Origin: Xylona heveae TC161
Taxonomy: Eukaryota; Ascomycota; Xylonomycetes; Xylonales; Xylonaceae
Assembly (NCBI RefSeq): GCF_001619985.1
Contig: NW_017264201.1
Span: forward strand, 496,001-560,000
Reading direction: 5' to 3'
Length of the DNA: 64,000 bases
Made by a program: the position numbers and the translations under genes. Positions 25,064 to 37,821 of the stretch are shown piece by piece. Numbering within the stretch: position 1 is the stretch's first letter; every line of letters begins with the position of its first letter. Below the pieces are notes generated by a model. The model did not search any database and had not been told where the DNA came from. It was given only the letters and a program-made list of their open reading frames with translations.

Positions 25064-27425
25064 ATGGTTCTCTCTCAGCAAGAGCTGCTGGATCGCGCAC
25101 GCTCCTATCAGATCCCACCGCCTCCAGGGACACCGTATTCAGTTCCGGTGCCAAATTCTGAGAAGCCAGGACGCAGCAAGACGTTTCGTCATTGGAAATT
25201 TCAAGATGAACTTTTGCAAACTTTTGACCCAGCGGTATGTTCTCAAAAATTTAAACACTGCCAAAGGCGTTCAAGGAGGCTGACTTTCTTTGATTTTTCT
25301 AGTTGCGATCAATGCACGACATGTTTGAAGCTTCCGGTATGTGTTGCGGCGAGAGATTTGCCTATGCTCTCCTCGCAAAACCAATACTAATTCTGACAAA
25401 GCCACACGACAACCAAAGTCGAAATGTTTAGGATATCGACCTTACGATACGACAAAGCAAAAGTTTGGGCCATACCAATGGATTGATTATGAGACCGTTG
25501 CGAAAAGGCGAGCAGACCTTGGTGTGGGTCTGGTGGAACTCCACAAGAGATGTGGAATAACTGCCACAAAATATGGAGTGGGCATCTGGAGCCAGAACCG
25601 GCCAGAATGGCAGATTACAGGTGATGCTTCAGTGTAACGTTGCAGATTTCAAAGAGATGCTAACCACACAATAGACTTGGCGTGCGCATCCCAGTCCTTG
25701 TTCACCGTTTCCATTTACGATACACTCGGTCCCGATGCCGCTGAACATATCATTGGACATGCCGAACTGGTATGTGTGGTAGCATCAATACCACATATTC
25801 CGACGCTTTTAACTCTGAAGCGGGATCTGCCAAATTTCAAAATGATCGTTTCACTTGATCCCCTTGATGCCGGCGAGCAAGCCGGATACTCTAAACGAGC
25901 CATCCTCACGGCTCTGGCAAAGAATGTGGGGTTGTCCATTTTTTCCCTGGAAGAGGTGGAAAGTCTAGGTCAATCCCTTGGTCGCCCGTTCAACCCCCCT
26001 TCTCCTGAAGATATCATTACAATCAATTACACATCTGGCACGACTGGAAAGCCCAAGGGCGTTGTGCTGACACACGCCAATGCCGTTGCGGGAGCCACTA
26101 ACAGCATCATTGTTCGCAATCAACCTGGCGATGTCCTATGTTCCTACTTGCCTCTGGCGCACATTTACGAGCGTGTTTCTGAACAAGGCGCTTTGGGGGC
26201 AGGTGGCGCCATTGGATACTTTCACGGGGATATACTGGAGCTCGTCCATGATCTTAAGCTGCTCCAACCTACGATATTCCTCTCGGTGCCACGTCTCTAT
26301 AACCGATTTGCAACCGCCATTCGAACTGCAACCATCGACCAACCTGGATTCAAAGGTGCGCTCTCGAGACACATTGTGGATACAAAGCTAGCAACAATCA
26401 ATGGACCTCCGGGCAAGGCCACAACTCGGCACGTCATCTATGATCGGCTGTGGGGAAAGAAGGTTGCCAAAGCCGTCGGACTTGCGAAAACCGAGGTCAT
26501 GGTATCTGGCTCAGCCCCACTTGATCCCCAGATACAGCAATTCCTTCGAGCTGTCTTTGGAAGCGAGTTCAAGCAAGGATACGGCTTGACGGAGACGTAT
26601 GCCATGGGCATGTGTCAGACTGAGGGAGATCTCAGTGCAGGAAATTGTGGCGCGGTTAGCCCCACTGTCGAACTCTGTCTAATGGACGTACCGGATATGG
26701 AATATCACGCCACAGACAAGCCAAACCCTCGTGGCGAGTTGATGGTCCGCGGCCCCGCGTGTTTCCGCGAATACTACAAGGATGAAGGTGAAACAGCAAA
26801 GGTAATCACCGAAGACGGCTGGTTCCGCACCGGGGACGTATGCTCCGTGGACGAAATGGGTCGTTTTGTCGTCATTGACCGCGTCAAGAACGTACTCAAA
26901 CTGTCACATGGCGAATACGTCTCACCTGAGCGTATCGAAAATGTCTTTCTCGCCAATCTCCCAATCCTTTCGCAAGCCTACGTCCACGGCGACTCTATGC
27001 ACCCATGTCTCGTGGGCATTTTTTCCATTAATCCAGAAGTCTTTGCGCCATATGCATCAAAGATCCTCAAATCTCATATTGATCCAACGGATATGGAGGC
27101 GCTTCTAGTCGCGGGGCGTGACGCGCGTGTTCGTAGAGCCATTGTGCAGGAACTCGACGCCATTGCCAAGAAGAATAAACTCAACTCCTTTGAAAAGATT
27201 CGAGCATGCACTCTCCTCATTGATCCGTTTACGATTGATAATGAGTTGTTGACTCCAACGTACGTCTCTGACTTTCATCATTACCTTCTCTTGACCGCTA
27301 ATACTCTGTATAGATTGAAGCTCAAGCGTCCGCAAACGGCGAAACGATATCGTGCAGAGATTGATGCGCTCTACGAAGAGGCGCTCGCCGAACAAGAGGA
27401 GAAGAAGCTTACAGCGAAGCTTTGA
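25064..27425 (+). CDS. Long-chain acyl-CoA synthetase, peroxisomal type
   Basis: Five exons (25064-25234, 25303-25336, 25402-25620, 25675-27259, 27314-27425) encode 706 residues. The enzyme activates fatty acids to acyl-CoA with ATP via an acyl-adenylate. Visible motifs are the phosphate-binding loop TSGTTGKPKGVVLTHAN near residue 260, GYGLTETYAMG near 443, the hinge-region block GWFRTGDVCSVDEMGRFVVI, and the lysine-bearing RVKNVLKLSHGEYVSPE. The protein ends TAKL; the last three residues AKL fit the PTS1 consensus, so peroxisomal import is likely. This is consistent with Aspergillus FaaB-type enzymes that feed beta-oxidation. The last intron leaves an open frame if retained, but splicing restores the conserved LKLKRPQTAKRYRAEIDALY. 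Confidence 0.93.
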
Positions 27426-28447
27426 TCCGTGATATATTTGCCCTATTTTGGAATAGGACGCCTGATGTCTGAGCCGTAAACTCTCATTATCTTGGACGAA
27501 TCACTTTTGAGTATGATTGTACGAGAATTATCTTAGCCTTCTTGAGAGATCATCTGGTTTTTGGTCAGTGGATTTTTTGCATATATCTGTTTGGACTAGC
27601 TCTGTATTAGTCTTTTCAACCTTGGTGCATTGTTGAGACACTCTTTTTGGTTTTCCCATTATTTTCTCAATTTTCAATCACTTTTTGTCTGTCATCGAGT
27701 GGTGATCTGGAGTACATCTAGTATTCTTTTTTCTTTCTTGTTCTCTGTTTATTATCTTCTCTTCTATCATCGATTCATGTCCGTTTTTGAGTATGTTGAG
27801 CGCCCAGCTTGGTGTATACTGGACCCTCTCCATTCAAATTTCCCGAGATTGATTTTCCATTTGTGTATTGTATTGTATTTTTTTTTCCTTCTTTCCCGCT
27901 CGTTCCTGATTAACGATCCTACCATGTTTATGCCGGAATTACATCTCACCAGAGGAGAGGATGCGCAGAGGGGAAGATGTCATTAGCAAATGGATGATAA
28001 CATTTGAAGTTTGAAGGGGATTGACCCAGGGAATAAGTGAGAAAATTGAGGATACGAGAATAAGGGGATACAAAGTGGATACAGAGGGTCGTTCTGGCTC
28101 TGTGTACATACTATATACGAATGAATGAATCAAATCAATTCAGCATTTATACCATTTCGTTTCTTGGATTGAAATTTTTAAAGATTGTCTGATTGTGCAT
28201 GTGCCCATCTGATTCCTCAACAAATGCTATTTAATCATTTAGTTGAATAGTGAGCTTCGCCTTTTCTGCAGCGAATCGCTCCCGCGCCCCTTCTTCTTAG
28301 CACACAAAGCATTCCATCCTGCTTAGTATAGTGACCATTACATCATTAAGCATGTTCTTCGGTGTGTCATTGGCGCTGCTACAGTAAAACTCTTCTATGT
28401 AGTCACCAATACTAACAGTACAGTAAGTGATAATGACAATGATAATT
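27426..28447. other. Intergenic between convergent genes
   Basis: T-rich 3' flank of the acyl-CoA synthetase gene, then the 3' flank of the minus-strand naa35. No gene is supported. Confidence 0.5.
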
Positions 28448-31441
28448 CTACTGCTTTACAATATCCACTTTAGGCACGACCCACCAATCATGATATCTGC
28501 CAGGGGTATCGACATCCGGGATCTGGACAGAGATGTTTGACGACTGGGGCTGCGATTTCCCACTGACATCAATCGTCTTGGCAGCGGTCACAGTAGCTAG
28601 ACTTGCAGAAATACATGCTTTCAATGCGTCCTTGACTCCAGCACGCCATTCGGGCTCGATGGCTCGACAAAACAGACCGGCTTCGTCAGCGTCCATGCGA
28701 GCGAGCTGCTCAAAGTCTCGACGAGCGTGGCCGATTGCTGCAGATGCCTCGTTGAGAAGCCGCGTGGTGGGTATGTGGTGGCGGGTCACGGACTCGGTGA
28801 ATTCCTCATAGGGCGGAACGTTCGGGAGGGACAAGGGAAGGAAAGGTTTCATGCGGAGCTCGTAGCGCAGTGCAGGCGTGCTGTATGGTCGTGAGCCAGG
28901 GCCGGGAAGAGTGGAAAGGCGGGAGAGCGCGGTATATAGCTGGGAAAAAAGAACTGTCAGTGATTATGGTTCGGACGTCTATTACTCGGAAGGGGAAACG
29001 AGTGGGAAAAAAACATAATAAATGATCTGATATTATCATGTTTTCTTTATTCACAGGGTAATAGGATAGGAATGACTAACCGAGCTGAGACCCTCGGCGA
29101 AACTGAGAGTGGCCATTGCTTCAAGCATGGAGAGTTTTAGAAATGTAAGCGTCTTGGCGAATGCTTCTTCTTCTTGTGAAGTGGGCCTTTGTATCTTCGC
29201 CATGGATCGAGCAACAAAACCCCGTATGCGAGTTAGGTGGTGTAGGCGTGTAGATGCTAGGCTCTGAAGATACCTGCCAATTACGATGAGAATTTAGGTT
29301 AGAGGACTGAATACCGATTTGAGTAGAATGTCAATAGCTGTGACACTCACCAGTACATCCCGGCTAGTTCGTCGGCGTGATATACTTCAAGTTCAAAGCC
29401 TAGTTGTACGACCCATTGCATCTGCAACAATTTCTGATAGTAGACCCAAGAAGATAGAGGGAATGAATAGATGGCTTCGCTGGAGACTTTGCGGTCCAGA
29501 ATGGGTTCCTCTTTGGTGAGCTTTTGGAACTCTACGTCGAGCTCTTCGACCTGTCGAGTTAGGGAAGAAAGTTAGTGACTGTATTTTTTTTTTCTTTAAC
29601 CATGGAATAGAAAATAAATAAAAAATTTTAACAAAAGAAAATATTGTAGAGGAGAAAAATGTGTTAACTAACTTCAAGTTGAAGATTGTCAAATTCGATA
29701 ATTGAGTGGCAGAGCATACGCCGAATCCTCGATCTGTTTTGGCAGATGGTGCGGAAAATGTCTGTATAAGGCTTCTGGCTGTTAGCTACGGGTTCAGGCT
29801 TCGGGTATTGCAGGGGAGACGAACGTGTTCAGCTCTGTCTACCAGGAGATTCATCTTCTCTGCTACCTGGAATCTCGGATGATTTGGGGCCTCTATTGTG
29901 TTGTTCTTCGGGTCTAAAAGAATATGTGCAGGAAGTACGGTTTCAGCCAGAGTTTCGAGAAAAAACTCCTCATACGGCTTGTCCCCCAAAATCCCGTCTC
30001 CGCCAAATAGTAGTGATTGCATCAAAGATCGAATATACACCGCTGGCTGTGGTTTGCGTGATTGGAAGACCCACACAAAGGTCTGGAATGGTGAGCCAAC
30101 GCAAAATTGAGGAGAATGCCAAAGGTGCTTACCAGAACGTTGTTGGCCCCTTGGCAATCCAGCATTCGAGTGATATCTGAGCCATCCTGGCAGAGCCTCT
30201 TCAAGTAAGGAAAGGCATCATCAGAACTGATGTTGACAATTGGGCGAGGAGGCACAGTGCTTGTCAGCTTTCGTTGGATTTTTATACTAAAAGATTCAGG
30301 GATCGGCTTCCCAATTCCATGAGATCCCTGCACTGATGGCAGCAACTCAAGGCATTGCTGCCAATATGGATTTGAGCGCTCTTTGAGAAGCTGTAAGTCG
30401 AATGCAATAGCCCTGAGAAAATGTGCTCTGAATTTCAGGCGCGACTGCAGCGCATCATACAGCTCATCTCCGATTGAACCTTTTTGGGAAGCGGTCCAAC
30501 TTATTGCCTCTTCTAGGAGCATCGACATTTGGTTTTCAGGAATGTCTGAAAGGAGCCTTCTGTTGTAGAGATGCGTTACAAAGTCTTCTTCCTAGTCGAC
30601 AAGAGATCATTTCAGCAAGATTGGCAATATGTAGGCGCAAATTAGGGTCCACACAAACCTCGTAGCAATGCTCTACCCCTATACGTTTATGCACAATATC
30701 ACACGTCTTAATCAAAGCTAAGCTGTATGCTCTGAGAACAATGTTCAACCAAGGGCCGCCAGCTCGATCATTCTCCTCGCGGGAAAACGCAGCTTCATTC
30801 AAGGTCCGCGGATCGGGCCAAAGAAGCCGATCGATATAAGTGGACGTGAATAGAGTCTGTGAAAGAGGGTATCCCATATGCCATGCCATCTGAAACTAAT
30901 TAGCAGCTTTTCTCCAGAGAAAGTGTCGCCTTGGGGCCAATGCCTAGAAAACTCTGGCACATACTTCGTGGAAGACCAATTGGTCCATGATCCCAAGCAG
31001 CTCTTCTGGATTAAGTTCGCGCAAGACATCGTACTCTTCGTCAAGAGTCTCTCCAGGTTCTAAGTAGCCGCTGTCCATTTTCGGGTCCATGATCTATTGC
31101 ACATACGCATTCGTTAAAATTATCCTGATACCCATTTCCCCTGCTACGGTGAAAGCTGCTCATACCTCCAACGCCCCAACGGACTCAAATAGTGTAAATG
31201 AAGCATCTTTGACCAGCTGTCCTATCTGCAGGGCTTTTCCCCAGTCAGCCTAACATTGGGCGCGAGAGGTCGGAGCTAACGTGCCTGACGCGGCTGTTCG
31301 AAACTCTGTAGTAATATCGCGGACTGTGATGCGACTCAGCGACGAGATCGGAGGAGGCGGCGCGACCGGGTCAGGCCTCGACAGAGGTGGTGGCATCTGC
31401 TGGTTGTTGATCTCGAGTCGGGATGCATCTTGTGTCGTCAT
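28448..31441 (-). CDS. naa35: NatC acetyltransferase auxiliary subunit Naa35 (Mak10)
   Basis: Naa35/Mak10 anchors the NatC N-terminal acetyltransferase (with Naa30 and Naa38) to ribosomes. The gene has many introns; I estimate 700-750 residues. The N-terminus opens MTTQDASRLEINN, then VRDITTEFRTAAS, and joins GQLVKDASFTLFESVGALE. The family's signature MDPKMDSGYL follows near 31080, then PEELLGIMDQLVFHEMAWHM and SQTLFTSTYIDRLLWP. The C-terminal exon (28852-28448) ends YHDWWVVPKVDIVKQ. The first intron only keeps frame if it uses a GC donor (31284-31222, GCACGT..TAG). Start 31441 is the first methionine of the conserved-phase exon. The neighbour upstream on the same strand is the ATP synthase epsilon gene, 298 bases away. 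Confidence 0.92.
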
Positions 31442-31739
31442 CGTCAGCTTGACCGCCTACGAAACGAGAGGCATTACACAAAGCTCACGGTTGCTGGTGG
31501 CATCCTCGCCGGCTCGGTCCATGGCCGCAGAGGTTCTTACACAGAAGGGGCTGACACGTTGAAATCATTTCAATTCACAGAGGCACGAGTGGGTCAAAGT
31601 CTTTTGAAAGCTGCTTCGCTTGGAGTACATCGTCTACGGTTTGTGTCTTCAATGGGTACAGAATATACAGAATGCTCTCAATCACTCCTTCCACTCTATC
31701 CCTCCCTTCCGTTGACGGCTATGCCATTATTCCAAGCAT

Positions 31740-32084
31740 TTACTGCGCAGTCTGCTGGCCCGCGTGCTCGGCCATGGCGCTGGTGTTGGCGTCAGCCAGG
31801 TTCTTGTTGTCGCCCTGCTTGCCGTTCTATCTCGAATATCAGCCAATTGCTCCTCCGACATGTCAATTGAGGTCAGGGATATCTCACCTGCCACTTGGCA
31901 AATTTGAGATCCATCTCTCCTCGCCGCTCAACGCCGATTCTTTGCTCCTCTTTCAGAGATCGACGGACCACTCGGGCAGCAACTGCCAGGTAGCGGTTGT
32001 AACTATACTCATTAGGACCAGTAAATACCACAGATAAGTAAAGGAAGCATACGTAAGGCCGGCAGCTTTCCACGCGAAGGCCAT
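31740..32084 (-). CDS. atp15: Mitochondrial ATP synthase epsilon subunit (Atp15), small spliced gene
   Basis: Three short exons (32084-32053, 32002-31888, 31826-31740) total 234 bases, giving 77 residues. The exons are too short to stand out as open frames. Translation begins MAFAWKAAGLTYNRYLAVAA, continues RVVRRSLKEEQRIGVERRGE, then MDLKFAKWQNGKQGDNKNLA, and ends GQQTAQ. This is the typical sequence of the epsilon subunit of the F1 central stalk (delta in bacterial naming is different). In yeast it couples stalk assembly to catalysis at the inner mitochondrial membrane. All introns are GT..AG. The gene sits between naa35 and the complex III core-2 gene, all on the minus strand. Confidence 0.93.
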
Positions 32085-32683
32085 TGTGACGGTATTTATG
32101 GGATTGAGGGTTGATTGAGGTGGGCTTTGATGAGGTCGCGATAGTATGCTGCCAGTGAGCTTGTCGCTAAGATTGATCCCCAATTCCGAGACGTCACGTG
32201 ATTTACAATTCGGCGATACCCCAAATGCTTAATGTTGATCATCCGACATAAGTCAAGAAAATAACTTTAATCACTTTGCGGCACGATGACTAGCTATTCA
32301 ATTCGTCGACGTCCCAAGTCCATGATTAATATTTTAGGAATGTGGTACTGCAATGCAGGAAATAGACCAGTAAAGGAAGATGATACCGCCCATATATCCC
32401 GCAGAACCAAATCAAACCGTGGCAGGCGAAAGCATTCATTCCGGATCGCATCACTTATACGTATATATAAATCAAAGGCAAAAATCCCACTTTAATGCAG
32501 AAAATGTAGACTTGGAGCAATTAGTAATAGAACAATTTTATAGCACAAGCCGTTAAAGGCTCAAAAATTGCTAGTATGTTCACAAGTGCTTGAATCTCTA
32601 GACAAAAAAAGAAGCCAGTGTAATCAGTGTTAGTACATAAAAGCCACCCCATCTATTCCTGCCTCCCCTCTCAATTTGCACGC
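32085..32683. other. Intergenic: atp15 promoter and qcr2 3' flank
   Basis: About 600 bases, AT-rich in the middle. No gene is seen. Confidence 0.5.
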
Positions 32684-34299
32684 TTAAACGTTCAGGCCAA
32701 TTTCCTCAGCCCAAGGAAGGACGTAGAGATCACCGACGCTGGCGACGGAAGCCTTACCCTCAATAAGAGTCTTGGCAGCCTGTTATATATATGTTAGCAA
32801 CACGCAGGTATTTTTTAAAACATCCAAAGCTTTTTCAATACTAACCTTCTTGAGCTGCTCCTCGGTCACGTTACCGATGCTCTGGGCAACCTCCGAGAGC
32901 TCGACGGCCTTGCCACCGCTGATAAGGGCCATACCGGTGGCCTCAAGGCCATTCTGGATGCCCATGCCTGACTCGAGAGCCTTGAACTTGGCAGAGGCGA
33001 CAGCCTTGCTGACGTCCTCCTTGGAGAACTCACCAGCCGCAACGCTCTTGAGGGTCTTGGAAAGAGCCTCACCAGCCTTGCGGACACCCTTGGCGGTACC
33101 GGTGATGGTGGTGTAGAAAAGACCAGCATCGGAATACTGGGCATTGGTGGTGACAGCGGAGGCGCCGGCGATATCAGCAACAGCCTTGGAGACGAGAGAG
33201 AAACCGGGGGACCACTTGATGCCGGACTGGCCGCCGAGGAGGGCGGAGAGGACGGCAATCTCGGGCTGCCACGAGCCCTTGGCGCCGAAAGAGCTCGAAC
33301 CAGGGAAGGCAATGACCATGGCGTTGCCAGAGGGGTGCGAGATACGCTCCTCACCACCAAAGTACTTGGTCGGGGCGCTCTCAAGCTTGGGCAGCTTGGC
33401 AGGAGCAGCGGTGGGGAGTTCAGTGAAGAATTCACCGACCCACTTGGACAAGTCGGCCTGGCTGGCGTTGTTGGCGACAACGGCGATGTTAGGCTTAGCA
33501 TAGGCGGCCTGGCCGTAAGCAGCGATGGTCTTCTCGCTCAGGTACTTGGCCAAAGGCGTCGAGGAGGTCGGGCTGATGGGGTCTCCCAAGCCGCGGTGGA
33601 AAGCAAGGCCGTGAGCAGAGTTGACAGCGAGCTCAGAAGCGCTACCGAGGGTGTGCTTCTGGGCGAACCTGATCGACTGAGCAACCTCCTCGTTGAACTC
33701 GTGGGCTATTTGTATTATTAGTCGCTGTAGATTCGCTTTTGCCGTTGGGGATTGAACGTACTGGTGAACTTGGTCTTGCCGGCAACTTCACCGAGAAGCT
33801 CGACGAAGTAAGGCAGGTCATCACGGAGGAACTTGGCGCCAATGATGAGGTTTTCCCGAGAGTGATAAGCAAAAAGCTCACCACCAAGCAACTCGACTTC
33901 ACGGGTAATTCTGAGCGAAGAGCGCTTCTCAGTGTTCTAAATCGGCAAAAACGATCAGCCTCTACAATATGATAACCGCAATTTTGCAATTGAGGCTGAT
34001 TAAACAGCCATTGACAAATCGATTCGTGCGAGACAAACCTTGAACGCAAACTTCTCCAGACCCTCAGCGAGGCCGGGAAGAAGCTGATACCGCGAACCAG
34101 CCTTGGAGACAATCGCAAGAGAGGTCGTAGGACCGGAGAGATCACGGCCTGCGGTCTTCACGCCAGCAGCAGAGCCGGTCTCGTAATGGAAAGGTGTTGA
34201 TGCAGCAGCAGCGAGGCCACGGCGGGAAGCCGGGAGAGCAGCGGACTGCCGTCGAAGGGCGAAACGGGCATTGCGCCCAAGGGATGATCGGGAGATCAT
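32684..34299 (-). CDS. qcr2: Cytochrome bc1 complex core protein 2 (Qcr2)
   Basis: A core subunit of respiratory complex III in the mitochondrial inner membrane, descended from the processing-peptidase fold. Four exons are read. The first starts at 34299 with MISRSSLGRNARFALRRQ, an arginine/serine-rich mitochondrial presequence. It is followed by SLAIVSKAGSRYQLLPGLAEGLEKFAFKNTEKRS across the first intron. The second carries LRITREVELLGGELFAYHSR, the third (about 33702-32847) the bulk of the protein including YGQAAYAKPNIAVVANNA, and the last ends SVGDLYVLPWAEEIGLNV. The zinc motif HxxEH of active peptidases is absent, as expected for core 2. About 460 residues, normal for the family. It is tandem with the ATP synthase epsilon gene and divergent from rpc82. 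Confidence 0.95.
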
Positions 34300-34824
34300 G
34301 GCGGCGAGGGGGAGGCGAGTGTTGATGGAAATGCGCCTACAAGGGGACAATTGCAACAATTGCAGGCCCTGATGAAGCTCCTACTCGAGAAGAAGAATTC
34401 GGGTCGATGGGCAAGTTGAGGTTCGTCCCGGCACCAAATTACCGGTGATCACAGCTACGCAGACGAAAAGCAGTACCAATCACCTTGCGCATATTACTGT
34501 TCGGCAAAAGGCGATCTTAGTGGTACTTGAAATGTCTATGCAGTCATGAGCCAAATGACAAGTACCGCAAAAAGACTGCCAATGTTCCATACCATTTCCT
34601 CTTTTAGTGGCCCCGCCCTAACCGCAAAGGCCCCAAAAAGTCCTGGCGGCTGGACAAGTTGGCTCGAGTGTCGCATACCTAATTGAATCGCCCGACTCCG
34701 ATTAATTATTGTTGTACGAAAATGATCTTTTTTTGAGAAGCAGCGCTCCAATGAATCTCACGCGGTAGTCTTTGGCAATTCATTCTAGAGAATTCGTTAC
34801 ATCCCATCTCTAGAATATGAAAGC
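34300..34824. promoter_or_regulatory. Divergent promoter region qcr2 / rpc82
   Basis: 525 bases between a complex III gene (left, minus) and an RNA polymerase III gene (right, plus). Regulatory sequences for both must lie here or in the leaders. I see no specific element I can name with confidence. Confidence 0.5.
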
Positions 34825-37028
34825 ATGTCTCAAGTAAGGGAGCTTCCCATTCGTGTGCAATGATCCCGTTGCCCACTATCACTATTTTTCTTGAGGCCCT
34901 GTGCAAACTGACGTTGGTGTGCAGCACGCCTCGGAGCTTTGCGTCCTCTTAGTTGACGACATATACGGTCAGCTCTCTTCGGTCAGTTTGCCCGTTCTAA
35001 ATACAAAGGCTGTAGCCTTATTTATATTTGTTCTGCCTTGATTGCGATCTTCTCTTACATGGAATTCATCTGATCTTCTGTAGAGAGTTTTTGCTACCCT
35101 TCTTCGCTACGGCCGCCTCAACTTACCCACCCTCGTTCAGCACACCCGTTTGAGCTCCCGACAGCTCAAGCATGGCCTAGCAGTCTTGATTCAACAGCAT
35201 CTGGTTCTGCACTACACCGCGCTTGAAGAAGGCATCACCTACTATGAGGCCGATTGGATGAACGCGTATTCCCTTGTACGGGCTGGAAAGATCATTAAGT
35301 TGGCTGAAGATAAATTTGGCGAAGCAGCTGGAGGCATCATTTCAAATCTTCTATTGCTAGGCCACACCAGAGTAGGGGATTTGAGCTCAGCTTATGCTGC
35401 GGCTGCTGGCAAAGCGAAATCTGCAATCAACGGAGAGGTGTCGGAAGATGCCACAGAAAACAAAGCAAATGGCGTAACCAAGGAGCATGATAGCAACAGA
35501 GATCGCTATCCTCTCATGACTCGCGGTCAGCTCCATTCCTTATTGCAGGATCTTATGAACGTCGGCTATATTGAAGAAGTACGGGAGGAACACTTTCGCC
35601 CACATGCGGATAATTTCAATGAAGCTGAGCGCCTCGTCAAACGTACGCAATTTGGTGGTGAGATCAGGGGAACGAAGCAAAAGGCAGAATTTGACAAGGC
35701 GGTTTCAAAGAAACTGAAACAATGGAGAGATGGCGATGGCTCTTCTGCCCCGAAAGGTGTTAAGCGCTCTCTTAATGATTCCGCTGGAGATGGCCGTGGA
35801 AAACGTGCAAAGCTCTCCAGCTGTCGGTACGGATTTGTGGATCAAGAGGAGGACGAAGCGGAGGGATCGGTGCTGTTGAATGTAGGAATTCTTCTGACAC
35901 ACATGTTGGAAAGAACATGACATGCTAACCTCTTGCCAGGATGATCTAGTACTGCGAATCAATTACGACAAATGCACTGTAGCTCTCCGATCAATGCGGC
36001 TTGTTGAACTTGCCAGAGATGCAATTGGGGAAACGACCTCAAAGGTATACGCCGAGCTTCTCCATAGACTTGAAGCAAAAATACCACGATGCCGAGAGTT
36101 TCTACCGGGCTTCGAGGAGGATAGTGGGCCTGCGCAGACCATAACGACGTTAGAGGTTTCAGCAACACTCGATAAAACACTCGACTTAGCCTCTGCCATT
36201 GGCTCTGCTCCTGAGGGCAGGTTTGGTACGCCCTCTGGGAAGAAGGGCGACGAGGCCGCTGAAGATGCGAATGACGAAGAAGGCGCTGAGGATGATGATC
36301 ACTGGGGCAATGGGAATGGAGAGGACCATTGGGACGACGATTCTGGAATCAAGATGGGGGATGAAGACCAAGACGCGAAAGGCGAGGATCGCAGGTACCG
36401 GATGAGCGAGGTACAGCAGCACATTAAATTACTTGCTGAGGATCCTCGGAAGTTTGTCCGCTACGTTAGCAACCGTGGACTCGGAGAGTGGGCTGTGGAT
36501 TTTGACAACCTAGCCAAGACACTCATCCAAACCGAGTTGGAAAACACAATTGCAGCTCGCTTCGGTAGAGTTGCTGCTCGTTTGGTCCGCGTGTTGTTGG
36601 ACAAAGGAAAATTAGATGAGAAACAGGTGGCACAAATAGGCATGCTGCGGCAGAAGGAGATTCGGTCCACTCTCACAGCAATGCAAGAAGCAGGTCACAT
36701 TGAGCTTCAGGAAATTCCGAGAGATAACAATCGCCAACCCAGCCGAACAATGTTTCTGTGGTACTTTGAACCCGAGCGATGCCGACAGCTGGTTCTACAA
36801 GAAACATACAAGGCCATGGCTCGATGCTTGCAACGGGCACGGGAGGAAAAGAAGGAAGTACAATTAGTCATTGACAAAGCGGAGAGGTCTGATGTTATAG
36901 GGAAAGAAGACCGGTATCTGATGAAGGCCGAGATTCAAGCCCTACAGCGTTGGAAGGACAAGGAGGAAAAGTTACTGGGTCAAGTAGGTCGGCTGGATGC
37001 GTTAGTGGGAGTGCTGCGAGACTACTAA
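34825..37028 (+). CDS. rpc82: RNA polymerase III subunit Rpc82 (C82/RPC3)
   Basis: Four exons (34825-34833, 34925-34981, 35084-35881, 35940-37028) give 650 residues, the usual size. The first exon is only nine bases (Met-Ser-Gln) and splices to HASELCVLLVDDIYGQLSS, then RVFATLLRYGRLNLPTLVQH. The result, MSQHASELCVLL, matches fungal C82 starts and decides the initiation codon. The protein is a set of winged helices and works with C34 and C31 in promoter opening for tRNA and 5S genes. A first winged helix is seen at about residues 1-75 (LSSRQLKHGLAVLIQQHLV). Later blocks include LRRINYDK-like DDLVLRINYDKCTV and the C-terminal LVQETYKAM-like helices. An acidic Asp/Glu/Gly insertion of about 60 residues near residue 405 is lineage-variable. 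Confidence 0.94.
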
Positions 37029-37821
37029 GCCTTTCTGCGATCTGAAGTTTCGATGCAGCGTGCATTGCGCCGTGTTATATAGGATTTTTGTTCTGTTTTT
37101 CTTGCATGTCTCCGGCGTTTGGACATATCATGGACGAGGATCTTGTTAGCATGTGTATTTTCATTTAGGCCTGCCTTAAAAAGCATTGGAGCTCTTAATG
37201 CTCTTTAGTTATTCTTCGAGATCTTGCGCGAGGATTTGAATCCTTCCTTGGGTCTTATCGACAAATAAAATGAAAAGAAGTCATATTTAAATTGACCCTC
37301 GAGCGTTTCCTTTGTGTGACTTGAATGGTATGCCCCGTATGGTTCTTCGTACTCCGTATATCGGTCGGTTGTTTCCGGTGCCCTCCGGGGTTTGGTGCCA
37401 CGGGCTTAGTCTTCCGCCCGCCAAAATCCAACGCAAGCGCGCTCTTGGCGGGATCGCCCTTCGGGGTGCAGCTTATCTCTCGGCTGCAAGTACAACTACT
37501 CAGAGTCCACCTTAAACTCACCTATCGGGTCTTATGTTTGCCTGGTAAAAGAGGTAGCGGTACTTTAATTTTGTCTTTTCATCTCGTTTTGTTGGACAAT
37601 TTTTCCCTGCGGCGATAGCGAAACCCGCTCCCTCGGAGTTGTGACATTTCGACTTTCTCACTCGCTTGCTCTAATAAAACTAATTTGTCCTGTCTTGCTT
37701 TTGCTTGCGCGTTGTTGGAGTTCAGTGGCATTGATTGTCGTCGTCGCGGCATAGACTTCCCTTGTTCGTCACTATTCAATTTTTCATCTGATAATTTGCC
37801 TTTTATCCTCCGCAATTCGTC
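37029..37821. other. Intergenic: rpc82 3' flank and ggc1 promoter/leader
   Basis: Same-strand spacing. It has several small frames but no supported gene. The last 250 bases are T-rich with CT tracts, typical of a fungal leader. Confidence 0.5.
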
